Positions 52,095 through 60,756 of a stretch of DNA of 64,000 bases are shown here, in pieces. The position numbers and the translations under genes were made by a program. The DNA comes from Manganitrophus sp963718695 (GTDB taxonomy: Bacteria; Nitrospirota; Nitrospiria; SBBL01; Manganitrophaceae): positions 2,046,001 through 2,110,000 of the forward strand of contig OY970371.1 in assembly GCA_963718695.1 (NCBI GenBank). The letters are read 5' to 3'. The notes beneath the pieces were generated by a model. It ran no database searches. It saw nothing but the letters and a program-made list of their open reading frames with translations, and was not told the origin of the DNA. How positions within the stretch are numbered: position 1 is the first letter of the stretch; every line of letters starts with the position of its first letter.

Positions 52095-52742
52095 ATGGGA
52101 ATGAAGGTGATCGAAACGAAACGCCCTCTTTGCGGAGAAATAAAAGAAACAGATAAAAGGGCTGTCTTGTCATCCCCCTTCAATCGACGGCTTGAGTTCA
52201 ATATTGTTTCTCTAAAGGGGAAGCTCGCCCGGCCCTTCGTCGCTCTGGGAATTTCTCCCAATATCATCACGGCCTCGGGTCTGCTCTTTCTGACCGGCGT
52301 CGCCTATGCTTTCAGCATTCACGATTATCGTCTCGCCACCGGTTTTATCGTCCTCAACGGTCTCTGCGATCTGATCGACGGCGCCGTCGCCAGGCAATCG
52401 GACGCCGAGACACCGATCGGGAAACTCTTCGACCGGACCGCCGATAAAATCAGCGACACGGTCATCTTTTCGCTCTATCTTCTCTTCGCGCTCGTCCCCC
52501 TTTCGCTGGGACTCTACGTAATGGCGACCATGCTGATTTCGAGCGGCATCTCTTCCAATATCGAAGCGGTTCTCGGTCGACAGGTCAGCGATGGCCTCTC
52601 ACGCCGCGCCGCGCGTTATGCGCTCCTCGTCACACTGACACCATTCCAGCAGTTTCTTCCCCTTTTCGGTCTTCTCTCAATTCTTACGACCTTCTCACTG
52701 CTGGAGAGATGCATCGCCGCCTACAGGCTTTCAGTCCAATGA
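52095..52742 (+). CDS. CDP-alcohol phosphatidyltransferase
   Basis: About 215 residues, membrane-embedded. The family motif is complete: DLIDGAVARQSDAETPIGKL followed by FDRTADKISD, i.e. D-x2-D-G-x2-A-R-x8-G-x3-D-x3-D, binding the metal ions and CDP-alcohol. Six hydrophobic segments. It makes a phospholipid-type product from a CDP-alcohol and a second alcohol; the acceptor is not predictable. Start uncertain among ATGs 52095 and 52101. The stop overlaps the next ATG (ATGA, 52739-52742), so it is translationally coupled to the epimerase. Confidence 0.85.
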   Translation: MGMKVIETKRPLCGEIKETDKRAVLSSPFNRRLEFNIVSLKGKLARPFVALGISPNIITASGLLFLTGVAYAFSIHDYRLATGFIVLNGLCDLIDGAVARQSDAETPIGKLFDRTADKISDTVIFSLYLLFALVPLSLGLYVMATMLISSGISSNIEAVLGRQVSDGLSRRAARYALLVTLTPFQQFLPLFGLLSILTTFSLLERCIAAYRLSVQ

Positions 52743-53623
52743 ATCGAATTTTTCTCACCGGGGGAACGGGATTCGTCGGATCGCGATTCATCGACCTTTA
52801 TCAAGAAAAGCTCGATATGACGGCATTGACACGGGGTGTCCCCTTCAGCGGGAAAAAAGTTCGGTCCGCAACGGGAGACCTTCTCGATTTCAACAGCGTG
52901 GCCTCGGCGATCAAGGGCTGCGACGCGGTCCTTCACATCGGAGGGGCGACGCCGAACCGGGCATACGAAGCGGGAAATTTCGACGCCACAACCGCCGGAA
53001 CGAGAAACCTCATTGCCGCGGCCCACGCCCATGGAATCAAACGTTTTATCTTCGTCTCCTCTCTTTGCGTTTTATTTCCCAAGAAGGGACCTTATGCCCG
53101 CTCGAAGATCGAGGCCGAAGAGGCCATAATCCGCGCCGGCCTGGAGTGGACCATCCTCCGGCCGGATACGATTGTCGGCCCGGGGGCGAAAGATCTTGGA
53201 AGAACCCTACGGATCTGGAGGAAGGCGAGATATATTCCGATCATCGGAGACGGCGCTTACACCAGCCAGCCGATCCATGTCGACGATGTTTGCGCCGCCC
53301 TCTTCGCTGCGATTGAAACGCCCGCCTCGGCAAGCCAGGCGATCTCGATCGCGGGCAAAGATCGGGTTTCGTTCAATGAATTTGCGCGGCGGTTTTGCCG
53401 CGCGATCGGAAACGAGCAATGTCGCGTCGTTCCTATTCCGAAGCCGGTCGTCTACCCGCTCGCTTGGATGGCGTCGCGCATCCACCCGCAGTGGGGCCTG
53501 AACACCGAAAGGGTGAACATCATCACCACTTCACATACGGTCGATCTTTCTCTGATGAAAGACCTGCTCCGGATCGACCCGATGCCGTTCGAAGAGGCGG
53601 TCTCGCTCACCGTGTTGGAATAA
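52739..53623 (+). CDS. NAD-dependent epimerase/dehydratase (extended SDR)
   Basis: 294 residues. Nucleotide-binding RIFLTGGTGFVGSRF at the N-terminus, FVSSLCVLF catalytic Ser strand, PYARSKIEAE giving the YxxxK pair, then WTILRPDTIVGPG and YTSQPIHVDDVCAALFAAIE as in sugar epimerases and hydroxysteroid-type SDRs. ATG 52739 overlaps the upstream stop. A role in a polyol- or sugar-phospholipid pathway with the coupled CDP-alcohol enzyme is inferred. Confidence 0.85.
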   Translation: MNRIFLTGGTGFVGSRFIDLYQEKLDMTALTRGVPFSGKKVRSATGDLLDFNSVASAIKGCDAVLHIGGATPNRAYEAGNFDATTAGTRNLIAAAHAHGIKRFIFVSSLCVLFPKKGPYARSKIEAEEAIIRAGLEWTILRPDTIVGPGAKDLGRTLRIWRKARYIPIIGDGAYTSQPIHVDDVCAALFAAIETPASASQAISIAGKDRVSFNEFARRFCRAIGNEQCRVVPIPKPVVYPLAWMASRIHPQWGLNTERVNIITTSHTVDLSLMKDLLRIDPMPFEEAVSLTVLE

Positions 53624-53714
53624 GCGCGTTTCAACAGATCCTATGAACGTCACTCGATCCGAGTGAAGTCTCTGGGACTGGGGAAGGCAGAATTTAAAAG
53701 GCTGGAGTCAACCT

Positions 53715-54389
53715 TTAAGGGGTGGGAGACACCCGCTTCAATCGGGTAAGATGTTCCTCGGCCTCTTCTCTCCATTGAGGATCCGACTGCTGGTCTAGAA
53801 ATCGCTCCAGCAATCCCTCGGCCTCTTTCCTCTTTCCTTCCTGATCATACAGCAAGGCGAGGTTGTAGAGGGCGCGGGGCTGGTTGGGATGTGCGTCGAG
53901 GACCGCTTCATAAATCGTTTTCGCCCTTGCGAGCTCCCCCCGCTCGATATAGAGATGGGCGAGGTTCAATCGGGTGGGAAGATGACCTGGATCGATCTCC
54001 AGGGCTTTCTGATAGGCCTTGAACTCCTCATCGGGAAGACCTTTGAAGTTATAGACCAATGCGATGTTGTAATAAGCCCGGACGTATCGTGGATCGGCGG
54101 CGAGGACCTTCTGAAATTCGAGAAAGGCGAGATCATACGCGCCGCTTCGCAGATAGGAAACGCCCAGATCGTTTCTAGCGCGGAGATCGTCCGGGTGGCT
54201 TTTCAGATGCTCCAGATAAAACCGGACCGCCTCACCATGATCTTCCCGTCCGGTCGCCTCCAGCCCCCTCAGGTGTAAACTGGAAGCGCACGAGGCCAGG
54301 ACCATCCAGGAACAAAATAAAACGACGGCCTTGCATCCCCCGGAAAAGCGTCCGAATGGTAATACGGTTCGAAGCACGCGCTGAAACAT
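53715..54389 (-). CDS. TPR-repeat lipoprotein
   Basis: 224 residues. Lipoprotein-type signal with lipobox VLASC (about residue 34). Five TPR units follow (GEAVRFYLEHLKSHPDDLRA, YDLAFLEFQKVLAADPRYVR, EEFKAYQKALEIDPGHLPTR, ARAKTIYEAVLDAHPNQPRA, KEAEGLLERFLDQQSDP). Such proteins scaffold envelope complexes, including alginate and EPS secretion machines. It is the last gene of the receiver-HK-NtrC operon, 11 bp after the coiled-coil protein. Confidence 0.82.
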   Translation of the reverse strand: MFQRVLRTVLPFGRFSGGCKAVVLFCSWMVLASCASSLHLRGLEATGREDHGEAVRFYLEHLKSHPDDLRARNDLGVSYLRSGAYDLAFLEFQKVLAADPRYVRAYYNIALVYNFKGLPDEEFKAYQKALEIDPGHLPTRLNLAHLYIERGELARAKTIYEAVLDAHPNQPRALYNLALLYDQEGKRKEAEGLLERFLDQQSDPQWREEAEEHLTRLKRVSPTP

Positions 54390-54400
54390 CCTTGCCGCCC

Positions 54401-55291
54401 TTATTTTAAACGATCTTCTTCCCGTTTGGACTTCGCCAACATCTCGTCCGACAGGACAAATAACGCCCCGACCCGCTCTGCATAACGCTCAGCCGCCTGA
54501 TCGAGGACGGCCCGTCTCTCTTCCAGGATCCGAATTTGCCGGTCGATCGGTTCTTTTTCGATCCCTCTGGGGAATCCCTGAAGCCGGGCCAGCGTGCGTT
54601 TTATCTTAAGTTCTTCGAGAAGAAGCCGTCTCTCTTCCTCTATTTCTTTTCTTTTTTTATCCAGTATTTCTGCATCGTTTCGAAGTAAAACCGCCATCTC
54701 CCTCATCTCGATCGGGGAGGCTCCCTCCGGATCGGGCAGCTCAATCTTCGGCAGCGCGGCGAGATGAAGGGAACGGGGCCTCCGCAGATTCTCGCGCGCC
54801 TGCATTTTCTCCAGCACCGCGCGATGAAGGTCGTCGGCCCGCTGCCGCTCCCCCTGTCGCATCGCCCCCTCCGCCTCGCGAAGCAGCGACGCGATCTGCT
54901 CTCCGATCAGATCGTAGAGAAGCTGGACTTTTTTCTCGCGCTCGGTTTGGAGGGTCTGCTCTATTTTTTTTAACTCCCGCCGATCGAGTAGGATTTCCCT
55001 GAAGCGGGAGAGAAGCCCTTCCAGCCGGATCTGATGGAGGACGCCGGCTTTTTGAACCTTCAGCGCTTGGACTTCGCGCGAGACCTCCTCGGACTGCCTC
55101 GCCGATCGATCGAGTTGATTCAACACGTGCTGAAATGTCGCATCCAGGGCGCGGATCTCTGCAAGAAGCGGATCAGACCGGTCCGCTGCGCGAGAAAGTC
55201 CGGAGGCGCTCCCGACGGCGAACGACACCATCACTAAAATAATCCCGTAACGAAGAAGTCTGTGAAACCACCCATTAATCCAACAGCCCAT
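54401..55291 (-). CDS. Exported coiled-coil protein
   Basis: 296 residues from ATG 55291, which overlaps the NtrC stop by 17 nt; an internal start near MVSF is possible. N-terminal hydrophobic segment (LLRYGIILVMVSFAVGSASG), then nearly continuous heptad-rich helix (ALDATFQHVLNQLDRSARQS, EVQALKVQKAGVLHQIRLEG, LKKIEQTLQTEREKKVQLLY, EILDKKRKEIEEERRLLLEE). No enzymatic motif. Embedded in a two-component operon, it may be a periplasmic signalling or structural partner (inference). Confidence 0.65.
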   Translation of the reverse strand: MGCWINGWFHRLLRYGIILVMVSFAVGSASGLSRAADRSDPLLAEIRALDATFQHVLNQLDRSARQSEEVSREVQALKVQKAGVLHQIRLEGLLSRFREILLDRRELKKIEQTLQTEREKKVQLLYDLIGEQIASLLREAEGAMRQGERQRADDLHRAVLEKMQARENLRRPRSLHLAALPKIELPDPEGASPIEMREMAVLLRNDAEILDKKRKEIEEERRLLLEELKIKRTLARLQGFPRGIEKEPIDRQIRILEERRAVLDQAAERYAERVGALFVLSDEMLAKSKREEDRLK

Positions 55292-56627
55292 ATTTGCGCA
55301 TTTTATACTGAAGCGAGCTGCGGTGCAGGCGGAGTATCCTGGCCGCCTGTGTCTGGTTTCCCGCCGTGTCATCGAGGGTCTTTTTGATAATGTCACGCTC
55401 TAGCATCTCCAGCCGCTCGGTCAGCCCCAGCTCGCTTGTTTCCCCATTCGTCCCCGGCGGGGCTGAAACCAGTTGGAGCTCCGGGGGAAGATCGCCCGCC
55501 TTAATGAGCTCCCCTTCTACAAGAACGGCGGCCCGTTCGATGACGTTCTCCAACTCCCGCACATTCCCGGGCCAGGCATAGAGGGTCAGCAGATCGAGGG
55601 CCTCCGGGGACATTTCGAGCTTCTTATGGAGCTCGCGACTGAATTTTTGCAAGAAGTAAGCCGTCAATTCCGGTATATCTCCGTGCCGTTCTTTCAACGG
55701 GGGGAGATGGATTTCAATCACCCGGATTCGATAATAAAGGTCTTCCCGGAAGCGGTGTTCTTGAATTTCCTCTTTTAAATCGCGATTGGTGGCGGCGATC
55801 AACCGGACATCGACCCGGATGGTTTTTGTTCCCCCCACCCGCTGGATTTCCCGCTCCTGTAAAAACCGCAAGAGCTTGACCTGAAGGGAGAGAGGAAGCT
55901 CTCCGATCTCGTCGAGAAAAAGGGTTCCCCCCTCGGCCATCTCCAGCCATCCTTTCTTTTGGGCCGTGGCTCCCGTAAAAGCCCCCTTCTCATATCCAAA
56001 GAGTTCGCTCTCCAATAAATTCTCGGGGATCGCCCCGCAATTCACCGCGATGAAGGGGCCGGCTTTATGCGCGCTCAACCGATGGATCTCTCTTGCGACG
56101 AGCTCCTTTCCCGTTCCGGTCTCTCCGAGCACCAACACCGGGGACGGATAGGGAGCGACCTTTTCAATCAGCCGATAGACCTGCTGCATCCGATCCGAGC
56201 GGCCGACCATCCGCCCGACGGTATGATTGAGTGTTTCTCTCAGGTAGCGGTTTTCCGTCAGCAGTCTTCGCTGCTCCAGCGCCTTCTCTACCCGTGCTTC
56301 GATCTCCGTCAGGGAGAACGGCTTAAGGAGATAGTCGAACGCGCCTTGGCGCATCGCCTCCACGGCGGTCTCCACCGTTCCGAACGCAGTGACCATCAAG
56401 ACGGGAGTCTGCGGCGACCGCTTTTTGACTTCTCGAAGGACCTGAAGCCCGTCGACCTCTCCCATCTGAAGATCGGTAATCACCAGATCGACCTCCATGT
56501 CGTTAAAGCGCTCCAGCGCCTCGGCGCCGCTTCCCGCCTCGATGACTTCATGCCCTTTTTCAGAGAAAAGACGGACCAACGACCGCCGCATCGCCTCTTT
56601 GTCTTCCGCAATCAACATTCGGATCAT
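55275..56627 (-). CDS. NtrC-family sigma-54 activator 1 (receiver-AAA-Fis)
   Basis: 450 residues. Receiver (1-120) with VDLVITDLQMGEVDG (phospho-Asp) and LLKPF. The sigma-54 AAA+ domain has Walker A GETGTGKE, the sigma-54-contacting loop GAFTGA intact, Walker B GGTLFLDEIGELP and an arginine finger region EDLYYRIRVIEIHLPPL. C-terminal Fis HTH (GNQTQAARILRLHRSSLQYK). It binds enhancers and remodels sigma-54 polymerase when phosphorylated, probably by the kinase 3 bp upstream in the same operon. It is the best candidate for recognising the TGGGGCA inverted repeats. Confidence 0.92.
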   Translation of the reverse strand: MIRMLIAEDKEAMRRSLVRLFSEKGHEVIEAGSGAEALERFNDMEVDLVITDLQMGEVDGLQVLREVKKRSPQTPVLMVTAFGTVETAVEAMRQGAFDYLLKPFSLTEIEARVEKALEQRRLLTENRYLRETLNHTVGRMVGRSDRMQQVYRLIEKVAPYPSPVLVLGETGTGKELVAREIHRLSAHKAGPFIAVNCGAIPENLLESELFGYEKGAFTGATAQKKGWLEMAEGGTLFLDEIGELPLSLQVKLLRFLQEREIQRVGGTKTIRVDVRLIAATNRDLKEEIQEHRFREDLYYRIRVIEIHLPPLKERHGDIPELTAYFLQKFSRELHKKLEMSPEALDLLTLYAWPGNVRELENVIERAAVLVEGELIKAGDLPPELQLVSAPPGTNGETSELGLTERLEMLERDIIKKTLDDTAGNQTQAARILRLHRSSLQYKMRKYGLLD

Positions 56628-56630
56628 TGT

Positions 56631-58604
56631 TTACTCCAAGATGGAATGGTGGACCGATGCTGCCGTTTCCTCCAGACGCACCTGGACGGAGAAGGTCGTT
56701 CCCTTCCCTTCGGTTGTTTCAAAGGTGAGGCTGCCGCCATGTCCACGGACAATCCGCTCCGAGATGGCAAGACCCAGTCCCGTTCCGCCCTGCTTCGTTG
56801 TAAAAAAGGGGCGAAAGACCTTCTCCCGGTGCGCATCGGGAATCCCCGGCCCGGTATCGGAGATCCGAAGGAAGAGATGCGGGTCGACGATCTCGGCTTC
56901 GATTCGTAGCTCTCCCCCTTTTCCCATCGCCTGAAACGCATTCTGAATGAGGTTGAGAAGAACCCGCCGAAATTCCAGCGGATCGACAGACACTTTGGGG
57001 AGCGAGGCCGGGATTTTATTCCGAACGACGATCTCCTCCGGCTTTTCTGACGGAGAGGCCAATGAAAGGGCCGCGTCGACAATCTCCCGGAGGTCCGTTT
57101 TCTCAAAATTGAGGAGCGGCATTCGTGCATAGATTAAAAACTCCGTCACAAAGCGATTTAGATGTCTGATTTCCGCAACCAGGTCTCGACTCAGCTCCTC
57201 GAGCGCTCCCTCGCCGGAATCGGCCGGCCCCCGCTGATCCCGGTTCGCAATCCCCTTGACCCTGCGGCTGAGCAGCTCTCCGAGCGCTTGAATCGCGGCG
57301 AGCGGATTTCGAATTTCATGTGCCATCCCGGCCGAAAGCTCGCCGAGAAGCGCCATCTGCCGCTTCAATGCAACCTCTTCCTGAAGGTTTTTCACCTCCG
57401 TGAGGTCGGCAAAAACCGCGGTGGCGCCGATCTCCCTTCCACCCTGGTCTCTGATCGGTGACGCCATCGCACCAATCCAGCGCTTTCCCCTGGAGGGGTC
57501 TTCGACCGGGAACTCTTCCCAGGCCGCCTCGCTTCCGGTGGTCACGGCCGTCATGATGATTTTCTCCAAGGCGCAGACGCCGAGCGCCCCCTGAACGCCA
57601 CGATCCAGAAGGCTTGATGACGAGCGGCCGAGAATATTCTCGGCGGCCGGATTACAGGAGGTGATCTCTCCTTTCAAGTTCACCCCCAAGACCCCGCTCG
57701 GGATGCTTTTCAGAAGCGTTTGGCTGTATCCTTCGAGAACCTCCGCCCGGGCCCGCTCTTCATCGTACATTCGACGGAGCAATGCGTCTTTTGTCCGAAT
57801 CTGCTCGATCATCTGGTTAAAGTGTCTTCCAAGGTCGCCCAGTTCGTCATTTCGCCGCAAATCGACCTGAGGGTAGCTCTCTTCATTTCCGATCTGCTCG
57901 GTGGCCGAGGTCAGGACTTGGATCGGACGGATCATCGAACGGGAGAGAAGGAAGCTGATCAAAATAATAAAACCGGCGCTGACCAGGGTGATTCCGATAA
58001 AGTGGCTGCGGACCCGATCGATGATCTGCATAAAATCGACTCCCACCTCGACTCCGACCCCCGCGATGATAATGCCTTGCTCATCTCTCAACGGAGCATA
58101 GCCGGCCTTGTAGAATCGGCTGTCTTGTCCCCGGTAAAGGATGGAAGAGAGGGCTCGCCCCCCCCAGACCTGATCGAGCTCATAAGAGTCGATTTGGAGG
58201 AGAAGATCTTCTTCGCCGATCCTTTGCGTACCGTCTAAATCGACGATCACCCTGTGCTGCCGGTCAAAAAGGTGGATGTCTTTGACCTGGGTCGCCTGCC
58301 GGATTTTTTTTAGCTCTTCCAAGATGAGAAGATAAAGCGAGGTATCCTCATCTCCCGGCTGAATTCTCAATAGGAAAGCCGGATTCACCGTATGCGCAAC
58401 CAGATCGGCCACGCCGACCAAACGCCGCGACAGTTCCGCATCGAGCGCTTCACGCGCAGAGGAGAAAAAAAGCCATCCGCTCAGCGAAAATACGGTCACG
58501 ATCAAAAAAATATAGGGGATGATAAATTTAAAGAAGAGACGGCTGCGGAAAGTCTGCCGATGGATTGAGCCGACACGGGAAGGGGGTCCGGTCTCCGCAG
58601 TCAT
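56631..58604 (-). CDS. Membrane sensor histidine kinase (Cache-HAMP-PAS-HisKA)
   Basis: 657 residues from ATG 58604 (AGGA upstream; the longer frame to 58679 overlaps the receiver gene). TM1 FFKFIIPYIFLIVTVFSLSG, a periplasmic sensor of about 170 residues, and TM2 FIGITLVSAGFIILISFLLS. HAMP (MIRPIQVLTSATEQIGNEES) and PAS (LLKSIPSGVLGVNLKGEI) follow. Then the H-box GMAHEIRNPLAAIQALGEL, N-box LLNLIQNAFQAMG, and G boxes DTGPGIPDAH and GGTGLGLAISERI. All catalytic motifs intact. Cognate partner of the NtrC protein immediately downstream. Confidence 0.92.
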   Translation of the reverse strand: MTAETGPPSRVGSIHRQTFRSRLFFKFIIPYIFLIVTVFSLSGWLFFSSAREALDAELSRRLVGVADLVAHTVNPAFLLRIQPGDEDTSLYLLILEELKKIRQATQVKDIHLFDRQHRVIVDLDGTQRIGEEDLLLQIDSYELDQVWGGRALSSILYRGQDSRFYKAGYAPLRDEQGIIIAGVGVEVGVDFMQIIDRVRSHFIGITLVSAGFIILISFLLSRSMIRPIQVLTSATEQIGNEESYPQVDLRRNDELGDLGRHFNQMIEQIRTKDALLRRMYDEERARAEVLEGYSQTLLKSIPSGVLGVNLKGEITSCNPAAENILGRSSSSLLDRGVQGALGVCALEKIIMTAVTTGSEAAWEEFPVEDPSRGKRWIGAMASPIRDQGGREIGATAVFADLTEVKNLQEEVALKRQMALLGELSAGMAHEIRNPLAAIQALGELLSRRVKGIANRDQRGPADSGEGALEELSRDLVAEIRHLNRFVTEFLIYARMPLLNFEKTDLREIVDAALSLASPSEKPEEIVVRNKIPASLPKVSVDPLEFRRVLLNLIQNAFQAMGKGGELRIEAEIVDPHLFLRISDTGPGIPDAHREKVFRPFFTTKQGGTGLGLAISERIVRGHGGSLTFETTEGKGTTFSVQVRLEETAASVHHSILE

Positions 58605-58635
58605 GCTTGATCCTGCCTCATAAGCCGCTTTCTCG

Positions 58636-59031
58636 TTATTGTTCGCTTCCCGCTCGTTCGCGATATCTTTTTTCTTCAATGTTCCGGATCTTGGCTTTTA
58701 ATACCTGAAGGATGATCGGCTTGGCGAGGAACGCGGCTGCGCCCGATGCGATCGCTCTGTTTTCGACCTCGGGAGCATCCCAGGCGGTCATGACAATGGC
58801 CGGAACTCTGGGGTGAACCGCTCGAATCTCGCTCAGCAGGCTCAGACCGTCATCGTCGGGAAGACCGATATCGAGAATGAGAAGATCGATTGAAGAAACA
58901 TTTAATATTTTCCATGCATCCGCCCCACTGTTCGCTTCCATGACTTCATACCCTTCCCGGCGCAGGCTGAGTGCAATGTTCTTTTGTAAAATCGGTTCAT
59001 CCTCGACGATCAAAACCCGGTTTCTCAGCAT
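58636..59031 (-). CDS. Single-domain response regulator
   Basis: 131 residues. Receiver only: VLIVEDEPILQKNIALSLRR, phospho-acceptor IDLLILDIGLPDDDGLSL, MTAWDAPE, and FLAKPI with the conserved Lys; no output domain. ATG 59031 is chosen; longer frames to 59187 run through the promoter region. It heads the minus operon behind a sigma-54 promoter and may act as a phosphate sink or relay for the adjacent kinase. Confidence 0.85.
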   Translation of the reverse strand: MLRNRVLIVEDEPILQKNIALSLRREGYEVMEANSGADAWKILNVSSIDLLILDIGLPDDDGLSLLSEIRAVHPRVPAIVMTAWDAPEVENRAIASGAAAFLAKPIILQVLKAKIRNIEEKRYRERAGSEQ

Positions 59032-59083
59032 GATTTTCTCACCCATACCGATGGGAGATGCTCCTTCGCTTGTACTGTGAATC

Positions 59084-59098
59084 GCAAATATGATGCCG
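59084..59098 (-). promoter_or_regulatory. Candidate sigma-54 promoter of the receiver-HK-NtrC operon
   Basis: Minus strand CGGCAT-CATAT-TTGC (GG-N10-GC), 53 nt upstream of ATG 59031. A large inverted repeat of the enhancer type lies 82-117 bp upstream. Confidence 0.65.
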
Positions 59099-59179
59099 GG
59101 GCCGAAGCCAAGATGAACCGGGATATCTATTGTAAAAACAGAGAAAACAGAGGGGCATTTTCTCGTTGAGCGAAAAAAG

Positions 59180-59215
59180 TGGGGCAAATCCCCCGGGGGT
59201 GGGGGATTTGCCCCA
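59180..59215. promoter_or_regulatory. Candidate enhancer: 15-bp perfect inverted repeat
   Basis: TGGGGCAAATCCCCC (59180-59194), spacer GGGGGT, then GGGGGATTTGCCCCA (59201-59215). The TGGGGCA arms match those at 51219-51236. It lies between the two divergent two-component operons. The G/C-rich centre could also fold strongly in RNA. Confidence 0.6.
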
Positions 59216-59397
59216 ACGGTTCCGAACCATCCCTCCCCCCTGTCGGCGGATCAGGGGAGGAAAGAAGGTAAAGAGATTGTAAATGTAAGCTCTCCCCTTC
59301 CAGATCTCTTCCGATGCAGACACGGAACATTTGGCACAAATATTTCACTTGTAGAGGTCATCGCATTGCATTGATCTCGTTTTTGGTTTTTCGCCTT

Positions 59398-60756
59398 ATG
59401 CCGATCGAAAAAAGACAATCCTTTCATCTGCTCCGCCGGTTCGCCCTCCTGAGCTTTCTCTCGGTCGCCCTAATCACCGTCGTTTCCTCTTTTCTGCTCT
59501 CCCGCTTTCTGACGAGCAACATCCTCCGACGCGACGCGATCGTGACGATGGAATTTGTCCAAACGATCGCACAGACGGAGAATACCCGAAGCTATTTCGA
59601 AATGAATGATCCCGGAAAAACGAAGGCCGTTTTCGAGGCTTTCTTTAAGCAGATCGCCACGATGCCGGAAGTCGTCCGCGCCAACGTTTACAACAGCGGC
59701 GGATCGATCCTCTGGTCGGACGATGACCGCTTTATCGGTCATCGTTTCAGCCCGAACCCCCAGCTGGCGACGGCGCTCTCGGGAGAGCTGGCCGTGACCA
59801 GCGGAACATCCGGAAAATCGTCCAAGCCGGAGCATGTCTTCGATCAGGAGGTTCCCTTTTTCGCGGAGATCTATATTCCAATCTGGAACAACAGTAAAGA
59901 AACGGTGGTCGGCGTGGTGGAAGTCTACAAAGTTCCGCTCACGCTGCTTCACGCGATCAAGCGGGGAAACCGGCTGGTCTGGTTGAGCGGCGCCGTCGGA
60001 GGGCTTTTTCTCTACGCCTCTCTTTTCTGGATCGTCCGGCGGGCCTCGCGGGTCATCCGCCTGCAGCAGGAGCAGCTCGTCGAGTCGGAGACCATGGCGG
60101 CCATCGGCGAAATGGCTTCCGCCGTCGCGCACGGCATTCGAAATCCGCTCGCTTCGATCCGCTCCTCCGCGGAAATCGCTCTGGAAGAAACTCCCTCCTC
60201 CCGCGCCACCGCGGAGGAGATCATTCATGAAACAGACCGGATCGAAGACTGGATTCGGGAGCTCCTCGCCTACTCCAGACCGCCGAGCGGGACACCCGCT
60301 CCCGTCGGAATCCATGACCTGATCCGATCGACCCTCGACTCGCTCGACCGCGAAATAAAACGGAAAGATTTAAAACTGACGGTTGCTTTGGAAGCGTCCT
60401 CTCCCCTGGTCCATGCGGACGAAGGCTCACTGCGTCATGTTTTGATCAGCCTCATCAGCAATGCCCTCGACGCCACCTCCCTGGGGGGAGAACTGACGGT
60501 CGCCAGCCGAAGCGGAAAAAACGACGGCCAGATAGAAATCTTGATCCGGGACACCGGACACGGCATCCCCATCGGGCAAATGGACAAAGTCTTTAAACCA
60601 TTCTACACAACGAAACCGAAGGGAATGGGGATCGGACTCTCGCTGGCCAAACGGATCATCGAGCGGCACAAAGGGACGCTTCGGCTGGAAAGCAAAGAAG
60701 GGATCGGAACCACCGTTTTTATCCATATTCCGGTGACGGGGTCGATTGATGTCTGA
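59398..60756 (+). CDS. Membrane sensor histidine kinase 2
   Basis: About 452 residues from ATG 59398 (weak ribosome site; an in-frame ATG at 59314 is less likely). TM1 FALLSFLSVALITVVSSFLL, a periplasmic Cache-like sensor of about 170 residues (RANVYNSGGSILWSDDDRFI), TM2 LVWLSGAVGGLFLYASLFWI, H-box ASAVAHGIRNPLASIRSSAE, N-box LISLISNALDAT, G boxes RDTGHGIPIGQM and GMGIGLSLAKRIIERH. No HAMP or PAS. The H-box has His-Gly (VAHGIRNP) in place of His-Glu, a residue change next to the phospho-His that kinases use as catalytic base. Overlaps the following NtrC start by 8 nt. Confidence 0.9.
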   Translation: MPIEKRQSFHLLRRFALLSFLSVALITVVSSFLLSRFLTSNILRRDAIVTMEFVQTIAQTENTRSYFEMNDPGKTKAVFEAFFKQIATMPEVVRANVYNSGGSILWSDDDRFIGHRFSPNPQLATALSGELAVTSGTSGKSSKPEHVFDQEVPFFAEIYIPIWNNSKETVVGVVEVYKVPLTLLHAIKRGNRLVWLSGAVGGLFLYASLFWIVRRASRVIRLQQEQLVESETMAAIGEMASAVAHGIRNPLASIRSSAEIALEETPSSRATAEEIIHETDRIEDWIRELLAYSRPPSGTPAPVGIHDLIRSTLDSLDREIKRKDLKLTVALEASSPLVHADEGSLRHVLISLISNALDATSLGGELTVASRSGKNDGQIEILIRDTGHGIPIGQMDKVFKPFYTTKPKGMGIGLSLAKRIIERHKGTLRLESKEGIGTTVFIHIPVTGSIDV

